NCBI GenBank assembly: GCA_028671895.1
Contig: CM053799.1
Location: forward strand, 47,865,455 to 47,929,454
From: Oenanthe sinensis
Lineage: Eukaryota > Streptophyta > Magnoliopsida > Apiales > Apiaceae
Length of the DNA: 64,000 nucleotides
Direction: 5' to 3'
Position numbers and translations under genes: made by a program. Shown here in pieces: positions 1 through 10,114 of the stretch (its first letter is position 1; each line of letters opens with the position of its first letter). Under the pieces are notes generated by a model. That model was not told where the DNA came from. It ran no database searches and was given only the letters and a program-made list of their open reading frames with translations.

Positions 1-626
1 GACAAGGAGGCGATGGGAACATCGTGATTATGGAAAATTCCCTCACAGAATATAACTATATGAAGTAATCCAAGTTCTAGCAAAAGATATACTGAACAGC
101 AGCATGGCCAGAGTGTAATTACCTTCCTTTTAACTTTCTCCCACTAGTTTAGGGCTTTCCCTTGCTAATATAGGTAGGTCATGTTAGGTTAGATATTCCA
201 TGCCATTAATTGGCTAAATCATGGTGGATGTACAGGTATGACGAAGTATGAATAACTTTTCTTTGGACTATGGTGAGATCTTTCAATTGCGTGTTAGCAT
301 CTCTTGCAAGCTAAGAAGCAAGGATACAGGTGTGTACTTAACCAAAAAAAAAAAAGGAAAAGGATATGGGGGGTGGGTGCAAAGCACTAAAAACCAACAG
401 TTGGGCATGAAAATCATAAAACCATCAGCTTTGACTTTATTGAATCTAACAATGGTGTCCATATCAATTTGAGAGAAATAGCATCGTACTGGAGACTCGA
501 TGTCACTCTGATACAATTTAGGTAGCCAACCAACTCTCCCAAAAGTAACTTGGCAAGATGGCCTAACATGCATGCACATCATGCATCTAAACAATAAAAA
601 TATGAAGTGAAGAAACACACGCTTAC

Positions 627-3600
627 CTCAAATTTCACAGATGATGCACTTTCTAGCTTCTGCTTCACATCTTTCAGAACATCGGGTTCTGACAAATAAT
701 TGTAGAAAACAAAAACAAATATCAAGAAACTTCAACTATCAGACTGATAGGACCACTATAAAAATAACTATGTAAGTTAAGGACCTCCATAAAACTAACT
801 AAAACAAAGTGGAACCATCATGAGCATAGCTGCAAAGTATTGGTATTCTATTTAGCTTATTATGCTTGATTGCTTGGCATTGAGCCTAATAATTTGTCCC
901 TTTATTTCTAATCTCAGCAACTTATATTCATTCATATATGAATATATCATGAACCCCTCATGAACACGACACACAAATAAGTGTGTTAAAAGAAATTATT
1001 TTTTTCCCTCTAGCAGCTCACAAGAAACAAAGAGTCAAAGACTGTATTTTGTGAGCTACACCATTGAAAATTTGTGTCAGGTCTAACATGCTAGTTCTTC
1101 ATTTCTTTCTTTTCCATTTGGGATATAAGGATAATATGACCACATATAATTAGAAAAAATGTAGTTAATACCCATTATGATTTATAAATCAGGTAACTTT
1201 AAAAGTTTAGAATGCTCATCCGTTACTAGAGCAAATAAAAGTCTCAGAATTTCCCCAGAGTGAAATATTAACATACTCAGGACATTAATTCAACAAAAAA
1301 TTAAAAGGCATGAAATTGCTGATTTCACATTAATTTTGTGCACGAGAAAAATGCAAACAATCACAGCAAGCCAACACTATATACGAAGCTATTGAAGGAA
1401 AATGAGATGTTAGACTAAAAGTTGGTAGGTTCAAATATACCAACGGCTATAGAGTCTGTTGATGCAGATACAGGTTGACCTTCAATTCCATCCTCTCGTA
1501 CAGGAGTATATATTGCAACCAGTCTGTAGCCCACATCATCAACATTAGCCTCGTACATCCTTCCAGTTTCCCCTGAAAATGTGGCATTTTTGTCATGTGA
1601 TAAACATTTATCGAATTTGCTGTAAAGCATAGATAAGTAAAAGAAAGGTGAGGAAGTTATCAAGGCCCCCGTTTCTCATATTTTATTTGTAGTGCCATTG
1701 GTCACATTTTTTCACCTAACTTGATATTTCTTTTCCTTTTTATTTTTTACTAATCCATTTTTCTTTAGTAGTTTGCTCTGTCACTAGTCACTACTCCATA
1801 GACCCTGAATCATACTGTAACAGATGTTTTACCTTCTATGACCAAAAGATTCATCAGATTGTTAACAGAGGCCAGCCAAGTAGTTATCCATCCACACAGC
1901 TGGATCTATCTTCTACATAAAAAATCAAGGCTTGAAAACAGCTCAATTACTGAGTCAAATCGTCAATTAATAACTATTCCCATGTATATTTTCTTACATA
2001 ATTATTTTATCAGTACAGTCCTTGTAATAGTTTCTCGAGACAACATAGGATCAAAATATATCAAAGAAATGGGTATAGTTTTAGTGGAAACCATTATGTA
2101 TGTGGTGCAAGATTTAGATAAAGAGTAACCAGTTAATCTACATGAAATAGGGTAAGAAGGGCACTAAAATATGTAGGATGCATGACTTGTTTCCATGTTC
2201 CTTTTTTACGTAATCATATAATGTATGAGACAGTGAAAGGGAATTGAGTATAAGTATGTAATGATGCCTCTCAAAAAAAATCCATGCAGTACTAGCATAC
2301 CAGGGATAGAGATAAGATCAGGGCTTCCAGCCATCGATCTAAGCCACTGGATTCTACTTCTACCCTCAATCTCCAGCTTATTGATTTTAGGAAATCCTGA
2401 AAAGAAAAGAAACTATAAGAACACCTTCTGAAGATTATGTTAAAAGCTAAAGGTTGGCTCAAAGAAATAGATATAAATCAACTCAATTAAATCTTCCCAC
2501 ATGCATTAAGTATAAAAAAATTCCCGCATACACTTGCATAATAACATATATACATAATGTATCGGGAGATTACAATCTATATGATTTTATTTTGCTTTAT
2601 TCTCTTGGAAATAACAAACTTAGAGCATCTCCAACCCATACAAAACCCTTAGTATCTTACAGTTGACATGTGCATGAAGTGCAGGAATATAATTCTTTAT
2701 TTGCAAATTGTATACACAATCTCCTGTCTGAACCTTTAACTGACCAGTTATTGAATTTGTTTGATGTATTCGACAAGCAAGTAACTGAAGGAAATTGCTA
2801 CATATATTTTGATATTTATGTCTAAGTTTAGGGTAAAAGGGTAATTAAACAACCCTACCCCTTCAAAGCTGAAAATTGATAGATGCTTAATGGTTATTGG
2901 CTTTTCCTTCATTGCTAACAAAGAAGATGCACAAGAGAATGTAAAATTTAACAGAAGATCCAAAAGACCTGGTGAGATGGTAGCTGTATTGACATATGCT
3001 GGTACACTTGATCTTCCAAATACATCACTCACAATGCATTCACAACGTAGCTGCCGACCAATGTCCACGAATCGCAATTTATATGAGCAAGAGTGCTGTG
3101 ATGGCATTTGCTCAAAGGAGTTGATATTTTCCGTTTCTGAGGTACAAAACCTGCATCGAACTCCACGCCACATGTTCGACATTGAAGATGATGTGCAGTA
3201 AAATACAAACTCAACGGAGTCTAAGTGTTCAATTGAAATATTATTTTCATTTTTATATTCATTTCTGACAATAAGTAAAGTGAACAAATGATTAGGAAGA
3301 GGCAAAAAAGAAGAAAAGGTACGTAAGATAAACTAATATAGTATTTATGCCCATGGATTTTGTACTGAGACATGCAGTTCGTAGGAGGCCAACGTAACTC
3401 TGTAATGAAAGATATTTGACGACAGTGTCAGATTGAGAACAGCCAAGACTGCATTCTCTGGGTCATGAACTGTCTTCTGTATAACTCAATATGAATCAGT
3501 TATATACTTCTCCTAAAACCAGCTATCTTTGTGGGTGAACATGGCTCAGAAATATCCTGGAAGTTCAATAAATTCTCTCTAATATAACATAATATGCTTC

Positions 3601-4610
3601 AGTTGTTTTAATACTGGAAATGTTACTATTTATTTCAGAACCAAAAAGTATTTGTTTAATTAAAGGAATGTTAAGGCAATGTTTGTTAATCTGCAAAACA
3701 TGGAACTATACCACTGATATCTGATTTCTTTTTTGTACTTCGCCCAAACATGCTGTTGAGTTTCACTCTTCGGAATGACTTCAACAGCAGTAAGTACATC
3801 ACCTTCGACGGCCTTACCAGCAAGAGCAAGCATTTCGATCAGCTACCAGTTAAAAAAACTTGAGACACTATATATGAAGTATTGTTAACAGAAAATTGCC
3901 AAAGGAAAATAAATCGGTAACTTGTATATGTAAATAGTGATACATGTTCCGGATACATTTAGTTCATCTAACCAATTATATAGGAAGCGAAAATTCTCAA
4001 TCATATAACAACTGATGATAATGCAGTGAACAAGAAACAAAAAACACAAGAAGGGTTGCAATTTCAGTGATTTAATAAAATACATTAAATTAGTATTTAT
4101 ATAATGTATCTCTAGTAGGCAAACGTTTAAAAACAAGAACTAGGACAGTTACTTGGAAGGGATGAAGAGCAGTATGTGCTATTAGAGTATCAGTATACTA
4201 CACCTAAAGCAGGTAAGCAAGAGACATGAGTTCTGATGGTATGTTGTGAACAACGGCATCTTATTCTAACCACAAGGTTGATAATGTAATCAGTCACAAT
4301 CCTGATCTTACAGTTAGATGTGCATGCAAGAAAAACAGAAGACCTATTAACTTTCAATAAATTCAAACAAAAAATATATAGAAAAAAATATAAACTAATG
4401 ATTCGTGCATCGAGGTAGATGTGCAGACTTCATAGCTAGAATGACTAAATAAAAAAAAATCTTGGTCTTTGCTTCTCATAAAAATGTTGCTATACTACAA
4501 AGAATAAGCTTTGTCAGGAAAATGAAATGAATACCAGGGAGGATATCACTTCAGTTGGCTCAGATAATCTCAGCTCTCCAACAAGCGAATCGGATCGAAT
4601 TGGAGTGTAC
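627..4610 (-). CDS. AIR9-like: AIR9-type microtubule-associated protein, C-terminal part (partial; continues left of window)
   Basis: Exons by splice sites and phase: 4535-4610, 3712-3842, 2969-3150, 2301-2396, 1441-1572, 627-688. Joined, they read as the C-terminal region of plant AIR9, a cortical microtubule and division-site protein built from Ig-like A9 repeats. Recognisable pieces are AGKAVEGDVLTAVEVIPKS, LRFVDIGRQLRCECIVSDVF, IQWLRSMAGSPDLISIPG, GRMYEANVDDVGYRLVAIYT and EPDVLKDVKQKL. The phases agree at each junction, for example a Trp codon split TG/G between 3712 and 3150. The N-terminal LRR region and most A9 repeats of the family (about 1700 residues in Arabidopsis) are absent here. 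The exon at 2301-2396 also lacks about 20 residues expected between EIEGR and SRIQW. The final exons lie outside the window. Upstream comes a KRR1-like exon rather than AIR9 sequence, so this is a partial copy and may be a transcribed chimera or a pseudogene. Confidence 0.8.
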
Positions 4611-5062
4611 CTGGAAATATAATACACATATATATAGGGTCTGAGAAAGACTAATGACGACATAGGGAACTTGAAGATTTGCTACAAATTTCATGCAGTG
4701 AAATAATACAGCCTATTGAATTGCTGCAAGCATGGACACAAAATCAGGGTTGTAACAGAAAGTTATTATCATTTGTTGGATCTGGAGCAAGAGAAGCAAT
4801 GTTGGGGGATATGTAATATATTAGAGGGCAAGCTAGTCTTCAATTGCTGAACAGAAACTTGAAGCCGTCCAATAAAGAACTTTAATCTTTGTACAAACCA
4901 TCAGATGGGGGGGACTAAATTAACTAGAAGAATGAAGGGAACACAGTGATTCATTTAGTTAAATTAATCTTTAATTACTGAGCAGAACAGAACAGGAAGC
5001 AAATAATGAAGAAAAAATCATTACCCAAACAACAGACGACAATTGTAATCAGCATCTGTAAC

Positions 5063-5361
5063 TTGATAATTCTGGGATCGGATATTTTTTTCCAATTTCA
5101 AAATTCTGGTTAAGAACGTAAGCAATGTCCTTAGAACTTCCAGTCACATAGGGTTGGAAGAGTTATGGAAGAGTCAAAGAATTCTTGGTTTATATATATT
5201 GAACGCTGTCAAAGCATGTTTTGCATATTCATAAACCAACAATTCTTTGACTCTTCCATAACTCTCCCAACCCTATGTGACTGGAAGTTCCAAGGACATT
5301 GCTTCCTTTTTTAACCAGAATTTTGAAATTGGAAAAAAATATCCAATCCTAGAATTATCAA
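5063..5361. repeat. About 300 bp foldback (long inverted repeat) in the intron between KRR1-like and AIR9-like exons
   Basis: The left arm, about 5063-5195, begins TTGATAATTCTGGGATCGGA. The right arm, about 5229-5361, ends with its near-perfect reverse complement (TCCAATCCTAGAATTATCAA). The arms match over about 130 bp with few mismatches and are separated by about 35 bp of AT-rich loop. Transcripts from either strand would fold into one long hairpin. It could be a MITE or an inverted-duplication locus able to yield small RNAs. No coding content was seen. Confidence 0.85.
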
Positions 5362-5533
5362 TTCTTCAAATGAGCCTCCGTCAAAGAACTAAAATCCTAA
5401 AAACAAAAATATAGTTAAAACTAAAAATCATCACAAACAACTCATAAGGGAACTGAGTTCAACAGTTTATATATATATACACACACACACACAACTCTCA
5501 GAGAGCAGCTGATGGAATGAGAAAAGGCGTTAC

Positions 5534-5645
5534 CCCTCATATACATACACAACTTGGGCTTATCGTGCTTGCCTTTGTGCTTTGCCGGCCTTTTGGGCTC
5601 TTCCGCTCCGGCGGCCCCATCTATTTCTTCCTCCATTCTCAACAT
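5534..5645 (-). pseudogene. KRR1-like: KRR1-like first exon fragment upstream of the AIR9-type exons
   Basis: An ATG at 5645 (second ATG at 5636) opens a frame containing EPKRPAKHKGKHDKPK. This matches the N-terminus of plant KRR1, a KH-domain factor of the nucleolar small-subunit processome. In the family this is followed by a PWDD..IDHWKIEKF block, but here the match stops after DKPK. None of the rest of KRR1 is present in the next several kb on this strand. Possible donors (5534, or GT sites near 5545-5555) could splice to the AIR9-type exon at 4610; phase 2 donors at TT/GTGTAT or AT/GTATAT keep the frame open. Either this is a stranded exon or the first exon of a chimeric gene. The KRR1 identification rests on a short but distinctive basic motif. 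Confidence 0.65.
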
Positions 5646-5750
5646 TTTTTCCGATGGCTCGGTCTCTCTTGTCTAAAACCCTAATTGTGTTTGAATACAC
5701 ACACACTCGGACCCTGATTATATTGTTGGTCAGTGACTGCCTAGTGTACA

Positions 5751-5845
5751 AGTTGGGCCGACTCTTTGGGCTAAGCCCAATATTTGTCCAATAAAAAATA
5801 TTTCCAATTTTCATTATAGTTTTTTAACCGTTATTTAGGGTTTGG
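5751..5845 (-). promoter_or_regulatory. Site II elements and telo-box upstream of the KRR1-like exon
   Basis: Three TGGGCC/TGGGCT-type motifs occur at 5754-5759, 5767-5772 and 5774-5779 (last on the minus strand), and AAACCCTAAA reads on the minus strand at 5834-5843. This pairing of site II motifs with a telo-box is characteristic of plant promoters for ribosomal-protein and ribosome-biogenesis genes. It fits the KRR1-like exon lying 110-200 bp downstream. Function is inferred from motifs alone. Confidence 0.6.
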
Positions 5846-5977
5846 AGTCATTGTTCCATAATTTCCCTTGTGTGTGTGTGTGGGATTCTTCTCTTGCAGA
5901 TGCAGCTCACTTGCTACACACTACACACACTACTACACGCACCTGTCTTTGTTAATTTTATTACTCATTTCTTTTAG

Positions 5978-6383
5978 GGTTTTTTCAAAAATACCTAAGG
6001 ATAAAATATTTTTTACAAAAATACTGACTTTTTTTAAAAAAATTACAAAAATACGATTTTTTTGAATTCTTTTTGCAAAAATACGGTTTGCAACTTTGCA
6101 ACCATATTTGCAACTGAAATCAACCACGGATGCAACTTTAAAATTTAGTAAAAATAATTATTTTTTGGTTGCATAATACGTTGCTTAACAAGTTGCACGG
6201 TTAATATCAAAATGCAACCATAAATGCAACCAAAAGCAACTTCAATTATATTTCAGAAAAATAGAAAAATAAGTTGCATCTGGTTGCTTTTGGTTGCAAA
6301 CCGTATTTTTGAAATTATTTTTAAAAGTGGTAGTATTTTTGAAAATAATTTTAAAAAGATAGTATTTTGGGTAATTTCCCTTT
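5978..6383. repeat. Inverted-repeat element with repeated GCAAC/GTTGC words
   Basis: The ends are complementary in character. The left reads AGGGTTTTTTCAAAAATAC and the right ends in GTATTTTGGGTAATTTCCCT, with several further CAAAAATAC / GTATTTTTG pairs inward. The centre carries many short words such as TTTGCAACC, ATGCAAC and GTTGCATC in both orientations. It looks like a non-autonomous foldback element. No target-site duplication was resolved. Confidence 0.55.
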
Positions 6384-7774
6384 CTTTTATTCTCTTAAAT
6401 TAAATAGTCATTCTTTTTGCAAGTTCTTATACATATATATTCAATGTTTTTTATTATCGTTATCCTTGTCCAAAAAAAGAAGAAGAATACTTTTGATTAT
6501 TCCACGAGTTTTTTTTAATAACAGTATTGTTTTTCTACTATTACAATATATTATAATAATTTTAAAATTTATTAAATTGTTTTAAAAAGATATTTTAATT
6601 TTGTATTTCAAATATACTGAGTAAAAATTATATATTCATTTAAAATATTTGCAGAAATATAAGTGATTTTTTTTAATTAAATTTTTTACGAGGCATGAAT
6701 TATGACAATATAAAATAAAAATAGTAGACTTTATTAGGCATGGATGTTGTTCTAAAAGTCGGTAATTAATCACGATTAATTACCGTTTCAGTAACTCACT
6801 GAACTGATTAAATTCCCGATTATCCAATTAATCATTCTAATTAATGCCGAATTTATTCGATTAATTCATATTCCGTGCTTTAATCGATTAAGTACGATTT
6901 CCATTTTTTACAACACTGAACACGGATCAAAATAAATACATAATGGTTATCATCACATTGCAATACCAGTCTTTTCATCTTTTTTATATATAATTGTTTC
7001 TCATCCCATTTTTTTTTGTCCAAAGATTAGAGTACATATATTATATTATATATTATGCAAAATCTAACGGATTCTGATCCCAACTAAAGTTGAATAGGGA
7101 CCTGGACCCAATCAACCAACAGATCATAATCGTTGAAAAAAATCAATGAACGGTTAGAATTATTTACCACCGTAATGGTTGATTGCGATAACCGAGAAAG
7201 CAAACAGACAGTATGATAGTTCAAGTTGTGGCTCCCGCAATGAATCTTTATTTCCCTTAACTTTTGTTATTGCCTAAAATACCCTTTCAGTTACAAAATC
7301 TATTTGATTATTAAAAATATTATTTTATTTTGATTTGTAGGTAGAGAATAGTATGTGATAATATTTTAATATAAACCAGGAATTTTCTCACAATATTACA
7401 TTATGAAATGAATTTTAATAATATTTTTTTATTTTAGTTCATTATTAAGGGGGAAATAATAATGTAATTTAATATTTTATTAAAAAATACATAATATTTC
7501 ATTATAAAATATATTATATTACCAAAACAATATTTTATTTCAATTCGAATGGGGAAAATAATTTATTTCATTATTTTATTAATAAAAATATGTATTCTCG
7601 TAATATTTCACTACAATGTATATTTTATTTTTAAAAATATAATTTCATCTCACTTTTATGGAGGAAAATGGTATGTTATAATATTTTAATATAAATAATG
7701 GACTTTATTATATTATTAGTAATTTATTTTATTAAGGTAATCTCACTATAATATAATTTAATTAAGTATATTAT
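6384..7774. other. AT-rich intergenic spacer
   Basis: Strongly AT-rich spacer with homopolymer runs, and imperfect palindromic words such as GATTAATTACC around 6740-6900 that suggest an old MITE. No reading frame of convincing codon content and no RNA gene were recognised. Confidence 0.6.
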
Positions 7775-8010
7775 CCAAAAAACATCTTTAGCATATACGG
7801 TTAAGACTTGGCATGTTATGGGGTGGTCACTTGTTCAAAACCTGGGAGGGTATTTAGGATTCCAACCTCTGACTTCTACTTATAAGAGACTTCTGCTATA
7901 GGTGTTTCTTATAAATTATTTGCTTGTTATTTGCTTCTAGGATTCGAACAGTTGACCTTCCCATAATAATCCAAGTTTAAACCATTTATGCCAAAAGTGT
8001 TTAACTTATC
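7775..8010. repeat. Inverted pair of tRNA-like (SINE-like) segments
   Basis: Around 7795-7860 the plus strand reads GCATATACGGTTAAGACTTGG and then TTGTTCAAAACC, resembling A-box and B-box spacing of a tRNA-derived SINE. The minus strand at about 8002-7930 reads GCATAAATGGTTTAAACTTGG and then CTGTTCGAATCCT, a close relative. The two halves face each other around a loop of about 90 bp. This may be a foldback element with pol III-like boxes or two SINE heads inserted head to head. Confidence 0.45.
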
Positions 8011-8104
8011 ATAGTGTGAAATAACCTAAATAAAATTAATTATTAATAATGCAATAAAGTCCATTATTTATATTAAAATATTATAATATACTATTTTCTT
8101 TCAT

Positions 8105-9500
8105 AAAATTTAAATAATAAACAATTTACAAAATAATTCTTGTATTCATTTTTAATACAAATATAGTAAAAAAGGCTAGGATATCGAAACTAGTTCTCGA
8201 TTTGCAAAATGATTTTTTTAAATAAATTTTGGGACGATCCAACCGTACGGGTATTCTTAAATATTGATTTTAGCCTTTTAACTGAGTAAAAAAATAATAA
8301 AAAATTTACAATTCAATATTGTACTCTTTTTAATACAAATATAGTAAAAAAGGTTAGGCTATCAAAATTAGTTCCCGATTTGTAAAATGTTTTATGTAAT
8401 AATTTTTTGGACGATCTAACCGCACGGGTGTTCTTAAATATTGATTTTAGCCTTTTAGGTGAGTAAAAAATAATTAAAAAATTACAATTCAATTTTGTAC
8501 TCTTCTTTAATACAAATATAGTAAAAATAGGTTAGTATATCGAAATTAGTTCTCGGTTTGTAAAATAATTTTTTAAATAATTTTTTATACGATCCAACCG
8601 TACGGATGTTCTTAAATATTAATTTTAGGTGTGTAAAAAAATTTACAATTCAATCTTGTACTCTTTTTTAATAAAAATATAGTAAAAAGGCTAGTACATC
8701 GAAACTAGTTCCCGATTTGCAACATAATTTATTTAAATGATTTTTCGGGCAATCCAACAGTACGGATGTTCTTAAATATTGATTTTAAATGAGTGAAAAA
8801 TTAATAAAAAATTTATAATTCAATTTTGTACTATTTAATTCAAATATACTAAAATAAGCTAGTAGATCGAAACTAGTTCCCGATTTGCAACATGATTTTT
8901 TTAAAATCCAACCGCACAGATATTCTTAAATATTGATTTTAGGTGAGTGAAAAAATAATAAAAAAATTACAATTCAATCTTGTACTACTTATTAATACGA
9001 ATATAGTAAAATAAGCTAGTACATCGAAACTAGTTTCCGATTTGCAACATGATTTTTTAAATTAATTTTTAGGACGATCCAACCGTACGGATATTCTTAA
9101 ACATTGATTTTAAGTGAGTGAAAAAATAATAAAAAAATTTACAATTTAATCTTGTACTACTTTTTAATACAAATATAGTAAAATAGGCTAGTACATCGAA
9201 ACTAGTTCCCGATTTGCAACATGATTTTTTAAAATGATTTTTCAGATGTCCTTAAATATTGATTTTAGGTGAGTGAAAAAATAATAAAAAAATTATAATT
9301 CAATCTTGTACTACTTTTTAATATGAATATAGTAAAATAAGCTAGTACATCGAAACTATTTCCCGATTTGCAACATGATTTTTTTTAAATGATTTTTCGG
9401 AAGATCCAACCATACGGATGTTCTTAATGTTAGATGAGTGGAAAAAAAAAAAATTACAATACAATCTTGTACTACTTTTTAATACAAATATAATAAAATC
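8105..9500. repeat. Tandem repeat array, about nine diverged units of roughly 155-178 bp
   Basis: A unit recurs nine times. Each starts near AATTTACAATTCAATCTTGT and continues with TAATACAAATATAGTAAAA, CTAGTACATCGAAACTAG, TTCCCGATTTGCAAC, CGATCCAACCGTACGG and TTCTTAAATATTGATTTTAG. The ATAGTAAA landmark falls near 8165, 8341, 8519, 8681, 8846, 9001, 9173, 9328 and 9486. Copies are diverged and the last is partial. The unit length is close to nucleosomal, as in many plant satellites. No coding potential. Confidence 0.85.
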
Positions 9501-9811
9501 AACCGTGGTTCTGGATCAGTTTCCAAATCTAATTACTATTAAGTTTTGCATACATATAACTCCTAAAAACCCGATATAAATTTAATTTAAAAAGAAGCAA
9601 CAATGCAAAATAAGGAATTTATATATTATATTTATCATTTTTTATGGACTTTAATATATTTAATTTCACATCAACCGTACATGACTCACAGTTTAGTAAG
9701 AAAATCAGATATTACACGCAATTGTACTTCATACAAAACATATATGGTCTTCTCATAGGAATTAGACTGTAATGAAAAATTCAATGTTTCATTTTCAGCA
9801 ATGATGGTTTC

Positions 9812-10051
9812 TCACTTCTTCCCTCCACTAGTTACATTGAACTTGAAATAGATTATGTCTCCATCTTGGACAACATACATCTTCCCTTCTTGTCTATACT
9901 TCCCAGCAGCCTGGAAAGCAAAGAATGATGTTATGCAGTATTACACAAATGTTTACTTCAAAAAAGTGTTGGCCTCCCACAATAATACTTTAAACTAATG
10001 GGATATAAGTAATAGTTAAATATCAATGTTCTTTGGGTAAGAGTGTAGGGC

Positions 10052-10114
<63 letters not shown>

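Noticed and set aside
1..60. Possible further AIR9 exon at the left edge
   Set aside because: No frame in this short stretch matches the expected continuation after VKFE, so it is not called.
5582..5794. Open frame on the plus strand opposite the KRR1-like exon
   Set aside because: It is the antisense shadow of the KRR1-like exon and its promoter, with no recognisable motif.
8105..9500. Regularly spaced repeats suggestive of a CRISPR array
   Set aside because: Units are contiguous 155-178 bp tandem copies without unique spacers, in a plant genome.
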